Assembly (NCBI GenBank): GCA_027577415.1 | Contig: JANBQS010000009.1 | Span: forward strand, 1 to 64,000 | From: Coemansia sp. RSA 922 | Lineage: Eukaryota > Kickxellomycota > Kickxellomycetes > Kickxellales > Kickxellaceae | Length of the DNA: 64,000 bases | Direction of reading: 5' to 3' | In this document: positions 49,643-59,520 of the stretch, in pieces | How the letters are laid out: the number at the start of each line of letters is the position of its first letter | Numbering within the stretch: position 1 is the first letter of the stretch | Program-made: the position numbers and the translations under genes | Notes under the pieces: model-generated | The model's database searches: none | Told to the model about the DNA's origin: nothing | Seen by the model: only the letters and a program-made list of their open reading frames with translations

Positions 49643-50958
49643 GGGTTCAGCTGTGGAGTTGAATAGTTTATGCCTATTTGTGTAGATGGTTGTTGTCTTT
49701 TTTATTGCTAAAGGTTGGCAGCTGGATAAATAATTTAATTCGTGAATATCAACTACTATAAATAGAAGTTTGAACCACAAGTGATCTTAAATATTGGCCG
49801 TCATGCTGGTGGGTGGCCTTTTCCAGGAAGAGAACCAGCGAGCTACATATATGTCATTTTTGGGTAATCTTGGAGAGTAGCAAAAAAAAGGGACACCTTG
49901 TGGACAACTTGCGCCGAGGCTTGAGCATCCATGTTAGTAGCTGTGGGTACTTTTACAATGTGTTAGCGCTAAAAACGATAGCAGCAGTACCTCCCTGCAC
50001 CATGGCCATTGACCGAATAGGTGTACCGCTGAAACCAGCTCCAACAGTAGTAGAGTACTGGTAGGCCAACACTGAGGATCAATGGATTTGTGCGAAATTA
50101 TGATATTGAAAAAGAATAAAAGGGAGATAAAGAATACTAAATCAATTTGGGTGCCAAAAGCGCTTCTTCTATAACTGCTGGCAGCCTCAAACCTGCGCAA
50201 GATATTCCCTCTGTTGCAAGAGAGCTTGCTAGTGTAGTTGCACCACAAAAACCTCCATGTTGCTCAAAATTGGCATTGCGCCAGGATCTGTCAACAGAGT
50301 TTCTTATTTTCTTGTTCTTGAACACCCATGCCTTTTGCGAATACAATGATAAATACACACATCATGTAAAAAAAATTGTCTTCTCTTGCTATTTTTAGTG
50401 ACAGTATGTCATGCAAATCTGCATCTCACAAGCACCCTTGCAAAAGCTGGCGTCTGTTGTTTGTGGCATGAAATATATCTTCCACAGTGCACATAAACAT
50501 ACAATCACTCTTATTTTTCACAAGGCCAATGCCAGAAATAGGAATGGGAATAATAACACACCTTGTTTCTCACTCACAACAGCCCAATAGTGCAATGTCC
50601 AAAGTCTACTTTGAGGTATGTCTGCCACTCTATTTATTATAGCAAACACAGTGCCTAAATAACGATTGGGGATAAAGCTGCCACTATATTGAAACGTTGA
50701 CACCTTATAATAGTGCTGCCTGACAGGTATACCAATACAATGGTAATAGATCATTACACAGTTTCTTAGTAACAAGCCAATAAACATTAACTTCAACCAC
50801 AACTCATCTGCGTTGTTCCGTGGCAATTAAAGCCTTTCGAATGGCTGCGCTAGTCTACTCCGCCACTCTTGTCTTCAAGTCAAAATGGAATAACGATATA
50901 GGAAGAATATAAAAGCACAAGCAACGATAATTCAAAAAAGGGACTATAAATGACTCTT
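49643..50958. other. intergenic region with degraded coding traces
   Basis: No intact gene. On the minus strand 49966-50090 there is a protein-like run AYQYSTTVGAGFSGTPIRSM AMVQGGTAAIVF, interrupted upstream by a stop. At 50137-50358 a run TTLASSLATEGISCAGLRLP appears. Another minus frame sits at 50518-50826. These may be pieces of one decayed gene, but I cannot name it. Confidence 0.35.
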
Positions 50959-51972
50959 CTATCCCTCCAAGTTCATGCGGCGGTCGCCAGCGGCATTAAC
51001 ATAGTAGTCCTGGATCTGCTCCATGTCGCTACGCTTGCCGCGCGTGATTTCGATACGCTCCTTCAAGCCATAGCCAAAGTTGGCCAAGCAAGAGACCGCC
51101 TGGTGCAGCGTCGCAGAGATGACGACTAGCGAAATAACCGTGTAGTAGGTCATCATCGGACGCTGCGTCAAAAACTTTGCTTCCTGCTTCGGGTCGTACA
51201 TACGGGCGCACTTGTAGACAAAGTATGCCGTGCTGCCGCAGAGCAAAAAGATAAACGTCCACATGGTAGCCACCGACTCACGGCGCAAGCCCCAGAACGC
51301 CAGGACGAGCACCGACAGAGTCACTGGCACAAATGCCACGGTGATGCCAAACTCGGGGTCCGACGACTTTAGAACCAAGATGATGTACGACACGGCGAAG
51401 CCGAGGAAGACAAAAAAGTCAATCTTCAATAAGAACACCAGCGTGCGGTAGTTCACATACATGCGGCGAATCTTCAAGTCGGCGCCAACGCGCTTGTAAA
51501 TCTCCCAGCCAAACGCAATGTACAACAGGTACGCCAGTATACCAAACACCGCCGTCATGCCCGCCATTACGCCAATACTCGCCACCATAATGTTTTTAAC
51601 CATAGGGTACACCTCGAACCCCACGAAAATGTCAGCCTGAATCCACGTGCGCACTTGGTAGAACCGGAATATAGCCAGTGTCATGGCAAACAGGTTGAAC
51701 AGGCAGAACCCGATTATTTGGATTGTGTCGCCGTTCATCACGCCGCCCACCATCAAGAACAGTCCAAACAGCGACGCTATCACCAGCAGCAAAAAGTATA
51801 TTGCCACGCCCTTGTCGCTCGACCAACTGGCAAAGACGTTCTCCATCTTTTGCAATACTATAACTAGAATCGACGTCTCCAGTCCTATTACCGCCAGCGC
51901 TTGCAGAGCGGCAAAGCAGCAGCACACCCTGCCTGCGAGCGGCATCTTTTGGAGGCTCTCGCTAATCGCCAT
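50959..51972 (-). CDS. UPF0658 Golgi-type multi-spanning membrane protein, 337 aa
   Basis: Matches by memory the fungal UPF0658 family (S. pombe Golgi membrane proteins). Visible marks are FGWEIYKRVGADLKIRRMYV then a short loop, LLKIDFFVFLGFAVSYIILV, and about nine hydrophobic helices. The C-terminal tail is charged (GLKERIEITRGKRSDMEQIQ). First ATG used (MAISESLQKMPLAGR), usual length. GC-rich with no introns, which marks the start of the right-hand core block. Biochemical function of the family is not established, as far as I know. Confidence 0.85.
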   Translation of the reverse strand: MAISESLQKMPLAGRVCCCFAALQALAVIGLETSILVIVLQKMENVFASWSSDKGVAIYFLLLVIASLFGLFLMVGGVMNGDTIQIIGFCLFNLFAMTLAIFRFYQVRTWIQADIFVGFEVYPMVKNIMVASIGVMAGMTAVFGILAYLLYIAFGWEIYKRVGADLKIRRMYVNYRTLVFLLKIDFFVFLGFAVSYIILVLKSSDPEFGITVAFVPVTLSVLVLAFWGLRRESVATMWTFIFLLCGSTAYFVYKCARMYDPKQEAKFLTQRPMMTYYTVISLVVISATLHQAVSCLANFGYGLKERIEITRGKRSDMEQIQDYYVNAAGDRRMNLEG

Positions 51973-52372
51973 TGTATTAAATGTAAGCTACTACCGAGCC
52001 AAATTTGCGCGCGCGCGTGTGTGTCTTTAAAGAAAGTAATAGTATGTGAGAGATAGTCAGTCCAGCTGCACGCTCAAAATGTAAACAAACCAAACCAAAA
52101 AATAACCGTAGCAAAGAATAAAATAAAAAAAGTTGAATTGACTGAAGAAAAAAATAAAAAGAATCTTGCTGAAAAAGGAAGAGACTTGCGGCTTAGTGGG
52201 GAGGCGACTATTTTTTTCTCCCCCAAAGAACGAAGGCCAATCAGGTGGTACAAAGGCGCAAAAAAAAAGTCCCAAACGTCACTTCACCAGGCTCACAGTG
52301 TGATAGACGGGCGGGATTGTATTGAACCTAAACATATCACCAACTATTCATATTCTTTTTTATATTATAATA

Positions 52373-52990
52373 ATGGACGAAATTAAACTCTACAACACGT
52401 CGGCCGAGCGCGAGGTATATGAGAACAAAGCAGCTCTGTATGCCATTGTAATGTCCCTAGAACACTTGGAGCGGGCATTCGCACATGACTCGATATCCGC
52501 CACAGAGTACACAGCCGAGTGTAACAAGCTTCTCCTACAGTGCAAGACAGTCTCCCAGATGGTCAACAACCCGGACCTAACAAAGTTTACACAGCAATAC
52601 AGACTCAGCTGCTCGGCAGCTCTTCGTCGCTTGGAAGTCGGAGTACCCAGCACTATTGAGCATGGAACTGCTAGCGGCCCGAGTGGAAACAACGCAAAGC
52701 TTGTCGCAAAGACCGTTCAAGACTTTATCACTACTATGGACGCCCTGAGTATGAATATGACGTCGGTCGACAAGCTGCATCCACTGCTAACTGATCTTTT
52801 GCAGAGTGTCAATGCGGCTTCGTTTTTGCCTCCGGATTACCGCTGGAAGGCTAGCTTTAGGGACTGGCTTATCCGCTTGAATAAGATGAAGGCCAGCGAC
52901 GAGCTAGACGAGGAACAGGCCCGCCAGCTGCTGTTTGAGGTCGAGCAAGCCTACTCTGACTTTAAAAACATTTTAGACTCACACGAGTAA
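52373..52990 (+). CDS. VPS28: ESCRT-I subunit VPS28, 205 aa
   Basis: Core ESCRT-I component for sorting ubiquitinated cargo into multivesicular bodies; it bridges VPS23/VPS37 to ESCRT-II. Start at ATG 52373 (MDEIKLYNTSAEREVYENKA), the conserved VPS28 N-terminus; the longer frame adds a leader. The N-terminal helical core (about 1-110) includes ALYAIVMSLEHLERAFAHDS. The C-terminal four-helix domain (about 115-205) includes LHPLLTDLLQSVNAASFLPP, YRWKASFRDWLIRLNKMKAS and LFEVEQAYSDFKNIL. Slightly short but complete. Upstream sequence is AT-rich with TATATTATAATAATG directly before the start. Confidence 0.95.
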   Translation: MDEIKLYNTSAEREVYENKAALYAIVMSLEHLERAFAHDSISATEYTAECNKLLLQCKTVSQMVNNPDLTKFTQQYRLSCSAALRRLEVGVPSTIEHGTASGPSGNNAKLVAKTVQDFITTMDALSMNMTSVDKLHPLLTDLLQSVNAASFLPPDYRWKASFRDWLIRLNKMKASDELDEEQARQLLFEVEQAYSDFKNILDSHE

Positions 52991-53787
52991 TTATTTTTAT
53001 CCTTTATTTTGCTATTTTAGCTTATTGCATTAAACATCAATGATAGCATGTCTGAAATTGAGATGTCATTGGCACCTCACTACGCATGTCAGTTGGGGAG
53101 GGGGCGATTGTCCAGATATCCCAGAATGACCTACAAGTGAGGTAATCCCGCATTAATGTGGATCTTGGTTTGGGACCGCGTGTATGCACAGTGGTTCAAA
53201 CAAATACAACTATTCAACCTGCTTCACTTCTTTCTAGCGACGATCCCTCTCACTTTTTTTTTTATCAGTAAGCCATGTTTACACATACCCCCAAATGAGA
53301 CTCTTTTAAATAAATGATGTGCGAGGCATTTTTTTCACTCACAAAGCATGAACAGAAGCAATCTTGGCAGATCTATTCTGAGCGCGAGGCGAAATAAAAA
53401 GAGCTGCTACAAAGATGAGAGAGAGAGAGATGTCCCTTCTAGAAAGAACAGTGCTTTACACTATCTTGTCGCTCTTCGTTTTATGGAGTGCGCGTGGCAA
53501 GGGACGAACGTCCAAAACACAGATATAGGGACTGCTGTCTCCACCGGTTTTTTTTTTCTTTCCTTTTTCGTCAGCATTTTTTTAACCCTCTCATATCCAA
53601 TTCTACTTGCATTTTTTACCCCTCTATTACCATTTTTTTTATTGAAGCAGGCTGGACCCGCGCTAAACAAAAACTTGGTATAATCACTTCGGTCTCCTAA
53701 AACTTTTCATCTTCCCCTCCCTTCATTTTTTTCCTTATTTGACATACTCCTTTTCTCGTTCAGGTAACGATATTCCATTTGATAATC
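52991..53787. other. intergenic region
   Basis: No gene supported. T-rich pyrimidine tracts at 53240-53260 and 53540-53740 look like 5' leader of the next gene. A short GA microsatellite lies near 53418-53430. Confidence 0.5.
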
Positions 53788-54327
53788 ATGAAATCTACAT
53801 TGTTCGCAACCGTTCTTTTGGCCATCAGCTTTGTCGCCGCACTTCCTGTCAACCCGCCACCTATCCCAGTTTCAGTTCCAGCGGCATGCGGTACAGAGAG
53901 CTCTGCGAGCTCTTGCTATATGACTTGGGAGAGTAGCAGAATTGAGGGTATTTTCTCCAGTATGCCGTCAAGCGATGAATCCATTCCTACCAACGCGGTG
54001 CCCTCTTATCCTACTGAGGTTTCGGAATGGGATTCTTCGTCTACTTGGTACACGACTTGGGAAAGCAGCAAGATTGAGGCAATTTTCTCTTCCACTATTA
54101 CTTCCGAATCGCCTTCAAGCACATCGGTTATTTCGCTGAGCTCAGATGATGAAGAAGCTCCCTATTCTCCTACTTCCTCAAGCACTCCCTCTCAGTCCTT
54201 GTTGTCGTCAGTATCTACGGTGACCGAAGAATCGCAATCGCCCACATTGACCGCCCCGACTTTACCTCCTTACACACCTCCTACGCCATCGCCGACTATT
54301 CCCGTTCCCCGTTGCCCAGCTTTCTAA
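53788..54327 (+). CDS. small secreted Ser/Thr/Pro-rich protein, 179 aa
   Basis: Start at ATG 53788 gives the signal peptide MKSTLFATVLLAISFVAALP. The mature part has two imperfect repeats, CYMTWESSRIEGIFSS and WYTTWESSKIEAIFSS, about 45 residues apart, each followed by a Ser-rich linker. The last third is Pro/Thr/Ser-rich (LPPYTPPTPSPTIPVPRCPA) and likely O-glycosylated. No GPI signal is visible at the C-terminus. It could be a cell-wall or effector-like protein; no family recognised. Cysteines are few: two in the CGTESSASSC segment and one near the C-terminus. Confidence 0.7.
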   Translation: MKSTLFATVLLAISFVAALPVNPPPIPVSVPAACGTESSASSCYMTWESSRIEGIFSSMPSSDESIPTNAVPSYPTEVSEWDSSSTWYTTWESSKIEAIFSSTITSESPSSTSVISLSSDDEEAPYSPTSSSTPSQSLLSSVSTVTEESQSPTLTAPTLPPYTPPTPSPTIPVPRCPAF

Positions 54328-54468
54328 GTGCAATAGCCTTGGGCACATACAAAAAAAGTCCCCCACTTTTCTAATGATCTCTAATAAAAAATAATTTTTT
54401 TTTCTTCTTTGTAATGAATCCTCTCCAAAGTAAAAAAATTTATATCATGTTGCAAAAAAATTGTTTAG

Positions 54469-57105
54469 TTAGAAGGATGATATTAGAACTTGTAATAGCC
54501 GCTCTTCAAATGTTTTGAGATTCGATATCTCCAGAGCCATTGACGAACCCAGGATTGGTGGGTAGACGGTAGTCCAAGGAACACGCGGTCTATCCGATCC
54601 ATTATCAGAGAGTGGCGGAATAGCGTCGAATACAGTAGGATGTTTGGGACCAAATGCCAGAGACAAACGCCAAGTACCAGTAACCGAAGAGTCTTCATCC
54701 CAGCAAGGTACAGCAATAATCTGTCTATGTCTAGCGCCCTCCCAACACTCGCCAACAGCACAGAGCTGAGCCTGATGTACATACCACTGACCCATCTGAC
54801 AACGTTTACCCACACGCTGATAACTACACTTTGACAAGGCTGAAGCGACACGTAAAAGCACAAGCGACTGCATTTCGCGACGCAACTGATCAACAAACTC
54901 TGATAGTCCGGCCATAGGTATAATACGGAACACACGATGGATAGAGATCTGATCAGGTAGCGACGTTGGTGTATCAGTTGATGGTGGAAAGTATCCCTTG
55001 ATAAATACAAGGTTACCCGAAGAGTCAACGCGAAAGGCCATTATAGAACCACCCTGGAATCTCATACGAATAACATAGGCCATTCCCTCGCTACTCGCCA
55101 CAGGTCCATCGTTATCAGCAAATGTAGTAGTGCAGAATTTACGTAGGTTGCGGGCATCTCGAGCTGACAATTCGCCATCGGGTGTCTGGTAAGACCGCGC
55201 AAAGTGTGTAATGACTTCGATCGGCTCGCCAGTCAGTTGTCGCCAAGCCGTACAGGCGCGCTGTGTGTGAGCAGACAAGATGTGTTGCCATTTAGCGAAT
55301 TGCATACCCTGTAGTACTGGCGCCAAGATAAGCAAGTCGGGACGCGCCACAGTAAACGTAGTACCAACACTAGCCTCAGCCGCAGTCGACTCTGCGCTAC
55401 CAGCTACAACGGCAGCAGCAGCAGGAGACCCACTGCCACTAGCAGCCGTCTCTGAGCCACTAGGCGCCGCACTCACGGCCAATGGAGTAGCAGCTCCAGT
55501 TGCCACCTGGCTCTGCGCCACTGGCGGTTGGGCGGCAGAGGTAGGCACAACAGGAACATTAGCAAAGGCATCGGGTGGCGGAGGGGCACGTCCGCTATTA
55601 GCAGTAACAAGTGCGCGGCTAGCGAGATTAGCGCCCAAATAATACTGCTTAACCTCGCGATGCAAACGACGTTGATGCATAGCGGCCATGACAAGCGCAA
55701 GTCCAGCATAGTACTCGCTCTGCCACGCGACAAAGTCATTACCCGGCATTTCGCTGCTATTTGTACCATCGAGCATCCACTCAACTCGCACATCCATATT
55801 GTCGCGACTCAGTGTGGTAACGAGGATATCGCGGATACCCGGAGGGTCGGCAGAAGTAACAGTGGAGCGAACTGAGCCCAGATCCAAGACTCGCGCTTCT
55901 TTGCACAGCCGGTGGTACAATTCTCTGTCAAACAGCGCACGCCGCGCTGACAGCAGTCGAGCATGCGTGCGATCAAGAGCCGAAGGATGAAGGGGGCTGC
56001 CACAGTAATCGCTGCTATCAGCAAGCCCAGCCAACGAATTCTGCTCATCGGCAAATAAGCGCACTTGCATGCGACGCCGGTCGCTACTAGGAATAAACAA
56101 CGGCGCAGTCTTCGTACCAAGCTTACTAAGGGGCGTTGTGAGCTGGCTTGATACGCTTTCCGGAGGCGACTGCATAACAACATCCTCCTCGTCATCGGCC
56201 AATGAGCTATCATCGCTGGGCCGCAATATTTCAGCCAAGCCGTCCTCGGAAAAAGTAGACCCAGCATCGGCATACCCGTATCTCACAAAATAGCGATCGC
56301 CATAAACAGGCATCCTCTTAGAAGTCATTAGCTGGCGCTGCTGCTGAACGACCCAGTTGCGTCTGCGTAGCTCAAATGCCGTGCGCCAAAACCCCGATTC
56401 GCCTCTAGCCATAGTCTGCAGCCGCTGAGAACTCAATAGTAGAGTATCAGCGGCTTCTCCCATTTGGCGGTACTTTGCGCCCAGGACAAATTTAAGCTCA
56501 TTAGTCTGCTGCTCTGAACTAATTTGTGCGCGTCGCTCGGTCTTTACCGTATCGACCATGCCAACGGGGAATGGTAGTCCGCCTACAGTGACCTCAGTAC
56601 CAATATCTCCACCGACCAGGGCAGCAAACGCAGTAGAGCCAGTAGCCTGATCATGTTTAGCCAAAGACGCCTGTCCACCACTCGTTACGTCACCACGAGC
56701 CGCGCGCTTCTTGGCAGCCAACAACAGACGAACCATATCCAAAGATACTTGGATCTCTGATTGTGCCAACGTCAATTGCTCGTGTACTTTGGCGCGAACC
56801 ATATAGGCATCCATATCAGTACTTTCGTCGTTATTGTCGGCTGTAGTGGTTAGGAGGTCAACGGCGTCTTCTTCTTCGTCGTCACCGGTGGATTTGCTAT
56901 CGGAATCAGTGTCGTCGGTGTCGGGGAGGGAGGGTAGTCCTTGGAAATTGTTGTAGGTGTCCCAGAGTTGTCCAATCTGTTGGGCCATTTCTTCTTGTGC
57001 ACTGAGGTGGGGCTGAAGTGTGACACTGCCTTGTGCGTCGATTTCATTCACAGTGAATTGAGAGGCCATGCTCTCAAGCGGCACGCGCAAAGTACCCGAC
57101 GGCAT
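54469..57105 (-). CDS. MED17: Mediator subunit 17 (Srb4-like), 878 aa
   Basis: Head-module scaffold of the RNA polymerase II Mediator complex, nuclear. Start at 57103-57105 (MPSGTLRVPLESMASQFTV); the longer frame adds a hydrophobic leader. Diagnostic text is ESGFWRTAFELRRRNWVVQQ (about 235-255) followed by YFVRYGYADAGSTF (about 270), a conserved MED17 block. The N-terminus has an acidic stretch (TDDTDSDSKSTGDDEEEDAV), and the middle contains an Ala/Ser-rich low-complexity insert around residues 530-590. It is divergent from CDC45, with 212 bp between the two starts. Length is above yeast Srb4, mostly through low-complexity inserts. Confidence 0.88.
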   Translation of the reverse strand: MPSGTLRVPLESMASQFTVNEIDAQGSVTLQPHLSAQEEMAQQIGQLWDTYNNFQGLPSLPDTDDTDSDSKSTGDDEEEDAVDLLTTTADNNDESTDMDAYMVRAKVHEQLTLAQSEIQVSLDMVRLLLAAKKRAARGDVTSGGQASLAKHDQATGSTAFAALVGGDIGTEVTVGGLPFPVGMVDTVKTERRAQISSEQQTNELKFVLGAKYRQMGEAADTLLLSSQRLQTMARGESGFWRTAFELRRRNWVVQQQRQLMTSKRMPVYGDRYFVRYGYADAGSTFSEDGLAEILRPSDDSSLADDEEDVVMQSPPESVSSQLTTPLSKLGTKTAPLFIPSSDRRRMQVRLFADEQNSLAGLADSSDYCGSPLHPSALDRTHARLLSARRALFDRELYHRLCKEARVLDLGSVRSTVTSADPPGIRDILVTTLSRDNMDVRVEWMLDGTNSSEMPGNDFVAWQSEYYAGLALVMAAMHQRRLHREVKQYYLGANLASRALVTANSGRAPPPPDAFANVPVVPTSAAQPPVAQSQVATGAATPLAVSAAPSGSETAASGSGSPAAAAVVAGSAESTAAEASVGTTFTVARPDLLILAPVLQGMQFAKWQHILSAHTQRACTAWRQLTGEPIEVITHFARSYQTPDGELSARDARNLRKFCTTTFADNDGPVASSEGMAYVIRMRFQGGSIMAFRVDSSGNLVFIKGYFPPSTDTPTSLPDQISIHRVFRIIPMAGLSEFVDQLRREMQSLVLLRVASALSKCSYQRVGKRCQMGQWYVHQAQLCAVGECWEGARHRQIIAVPCWDEDSSVTGTWRLSLAFGPKHPTVFDAIPPLSDNGSDRPRVPWTTVYPPILGSSMALEISNLKTFEERLLQVLISSF

Positions 57106-57239
57106 TGATAAAAAGAAAGAGAGTGAGGAATTAAAAAAAATGCTTAAAGTGAAAGGAGAATAAGACGACAAAAGTAGTAAGATCCATGGGTATTGACTCG
57201 GCTCTCAAAAAAAAAAAAAATCGAACCACATAAAAGTTT

Positions 57240-57258
57240 ACGCGTTCCTAATACGCGT
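57240..57258 (+). promoter_or_regulatory. two MluI cell-cycle boxes (ACGCGT) between MED17 and CDC45
   Basis: ACGCGT at 57240-57245 and again at 57253-57258, 13 bp apart, 60-78 bp upstream of the CDC45 ATG. Paired MCB elements are the known binding sites of MBF, which drives G1/S replication genes in yeasts. Spacing of about one helical turn suggests cooperative binding. Confidence 0.7.
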
Positions 57259-57317
57259 TACTTCCTCATTTTTCTTTTTCTTTCTCCTCGTCTTGAATCC
57301 ATATTATTAGTTACAAA

Positions 57318-59372
57318 ATGGTCTATATATCGAGCACACACTACAAAGACGCGTACCGACGCATACTAGATGGAGCGACACATACTACGGGTACCTCGGT
57401 TCTGATATTCGCCTCTATCGACGTTGATGGCATTTGCGCGCTCCGACTTTTAACCACACTACTGAAAAGGGACTCTGTGGGGCACAAAATCATACCAGTC
57501 AACAACTACGCAGACATTACTCTGATGAACACGACGCTGATAGAGAGTAATTTGCAAATTCGGTCACTAGTATTTCTCAACTGCGGAGCACAGGTCGATA
57601 TCCAGGATTTAGTCAGCCTACGCGACGGACTGAGCGTACTTATTGTCGATAGTCATCGACCATTCAACCTATATAACGTGTATTGGAATGAGCAAGTACA
57701 GTGTTTGGATGACGGAGACGTAGAAAAGAATATGGGTGAACTTCGACAAGCTTTTGAGGATATAGAGTTTGGAAATAACGCCAGCGACGACGACGATGAT
57801 AGTGACAGCGATGATGAGGATAGTGGTCGGAAACGCAATTCTGACGATGATGTGACGTCGAAAAAGAAGCGTAAGACTGGAATGGATCCTGAAGATTTTA
57901 TTAGACTACAGGAACAGAGAGCCAAGAAACGTGAGTTGCGTCAGTACCACCAGACGTTAGTTCAGGCGTATTATGCGCAAGGCTCTTACTACGGACAGTC
58001 GTGTGCAGTTAGTATGCTGATGTTGGCCGAACAACTGGGCATGCCTCCGTCGGCCGACCTCGTGTGGTGGGCGATTGTCGGCGCTACCAGCCAGTATTTA
58101 TTGCACCAGATAGATGATAACGGGTACGCGCTAGTAGTTAGTCGTATGCGAGACCTGTCGCGTCGCGTATCAGTCAGTAGCAGCATGCCAGCAGTGAGCA
58201 ATAGCCGCGACAAGGCGGCTGCGGGTGACGCTCGGCGGTCGGTAAACTTTTCGTCGTCGTCATCATCGTCACAGGCACTCCTAGACAGCCAGCTGGGGTA
58301 TCCAGGTGACAGTGGGGCGTTTAACCCGTATTTGGATATAGTGGAGGAGGAAGACGACGAGGGATATCTCAAGGCACGAGCCGGAGTATCAACGGCAGCC
58401 GAAGCAGGACTGTTAACGAGTTCCAAGATCGCGGCTCGGCAGTCAACAGATATAATGGAATCAGCCGAGTTACAGTTTACATTGCTTCGTCACTGGTCTT
58501 TGGCCAACGCCATGCAGTACAGCCCATTTGTAGCCCGACGCCTAGCTACTTGGTCGTCGAGAGGTCGGTCCCGACTAGACCTGCTAGTAGCCAAATTGGG
58601 GCTGTCAAAGGCTGAGGCTGGAGCGCCGTTTGTGCATTTGGCGCCTGAACTCAAGACTCAACTGTATCGGCGTATGGCTGAGATCGGAGCTGATTACGAT
58701 ATGGCTGATGCTACCTACCGAGGGTTTGTGCGTAACTACGGGTGGCGCAAATCCAGTCTTTCCGGTGGCGACATGGTACAAGCACTGTTGGCGCTTTTGC
58801 AGCCTGATGGAGCGACGGGACTTGAGAGTGGATTTTACGCGGCGTACGATGCGTTGGCGCAGTTCTCAGTACTCAAACGCGGGCTGGAGGGCGCGATGGA
58901 AATGCAGCGACTTGTCGTGGGCCAGGGAGTTATGATGCTAGAGCGGCAGGCAGTCAAGACTCTTAGGTCGTTCCGACTGGCAATGGTCGGCATGGAGAAC
59001 AACACGGTATTTGGTAGTGCGTTTGCACTAAGACAGCTGGCGCTGTTTCTTATGCAGACGTTGAGGGAGCGCAGTAAAGTGGCGCAGAGCCGACTCCCTT
59101 TTATTATTGTTGCGCCGCATGAAGACGACAAACTACTGGTGCTTGGTATTACGCCCATGGGACAAGGACTGGTGAGGCCGCAGGTGGCAGGGGCGGCTTT
59201 TAACGGAAGCCAGTTTGCGGGTGAGTCGAGGAACCAGTTCGGAATGGTGTTTGAGGCCGTGGCGCAGGACTTGGGCGCTGACGTCAGACAGGGCTTCTTT
59301 GACTCGACGGTGCTGGAGATTAAAAGAGAGGACATGTCGGCGTTTGTTGATAAATTGAGACGCCACTTGTGA
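57318..59372 (+). CDS. CDC45: replication initiation factor CDC45, 684 aa
   Basis: A component of the CMG replicative helicase (Cdc45-MCM-GINS). The N-terminal inactive DHH-like fold contains TSVLIFASIDVDGICALRLL (about 27-46) and LSVLIVDSHRPFNLYNV. An acidic and basic linker (about 153-190: ASDDDDDSDSDDEDSG, then KKKRK) is the usual CDC45 disordered segment with a likely nuclear signal. QSCAVSMLMLAEQLGMPPSA, VWWAIVGATSQYL and LLRHWSLANAMQYSPFVARR are strongly conserved family blocks. The C-terminus FVDKLRRHL is typical. No introns. Two MCB boxes upstream predict G1/S expression. It is followed after 148 bp by the Cdc4-like gene on the same strand. Confidence 0.96.
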   Translation: MVYISSTHYKDAYRRILDGATHTTGTSVLIFASIDVDGICALRLLTTLLKRDSVGHKIIPVNNYADITLMNTTLIESNLQIRSLVFLNCGAQVDIQDLVSLRDGLSVLIVDSHRPFNLYNVYWNEQVQCLDDGDVEKNMGELRQAFEDIEFGNNASDDDDDSDSDDEDSGRKRNSDDDVTSKKKRKTGMDPEDFIRLQEQRAKKRELRQYHQTLVQAYYAQGSYYGQSCAVSMLMLAEQLGMPPSADLVWWAIVGATSQYLLHQIDDNGYALVVSRMRDLSRRVSVSSSMPAVSNSRDKAAAGDARRSVNFSSSSSSSQALLDSQLGYPGDSGAFNPYLDIVEEEDDEGYLKARAGVSTAAEAGLLTSSKIAARQSTDIMESAELQFTLLRHWSLANAMQYSPFVARRLATWSSRGRSRLDLLVAKLGLSKAEAGAPFVHLAPELKTQLYRRMAEIGADYDMADATYRGFVRNYGWRKSSLSGGDMVQALLALLQPDGATGLESGFYAAYDALAQFSVLKRGLEGAMEMQRLVVGQGVMMLERQAVKTLRSFRLAMVGMENNTVFGSAFALRQLALFLMQTLRERSKVAQSRLPFIIVAPHEDDKLLVLGITPMGQGLVRPQVAGAAFNGSQFAGESRNQFGMVFEAVAQDLGADVRQGFFDSTVLEIKREDMSAFVDKLRRHL

Positions 59373-59520
59373 TTAAGATTAGGCACGTGGCCACAACAGA
59401 GCCTTTTTTTTTTGTGAGGAGCTTTGACGCTTGTTGTTTTTGTTTTGTCTTGGTAAATTCTTTTTTTCTATTTTTTATTTTTATTTTTTGTCTTTATATT
59501 TTATTGTACTAATCGCGTAA

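Noticed and set aside
49934..50398. Overlapping frames of about 70-100 aa on both strands near 50 kb
   Set aside because: Protein-like fragments are interrupted by stops and no family could be recognised, so they are recorded only as degraded traces.
54483..55028. 181-aa second frame overlapping MED17 and similar frames under CDC45 and the WD40 gene
   Set aside because: Shadow frames of well-supported genes; Arg/Ser/Leu-rich and motif-free.
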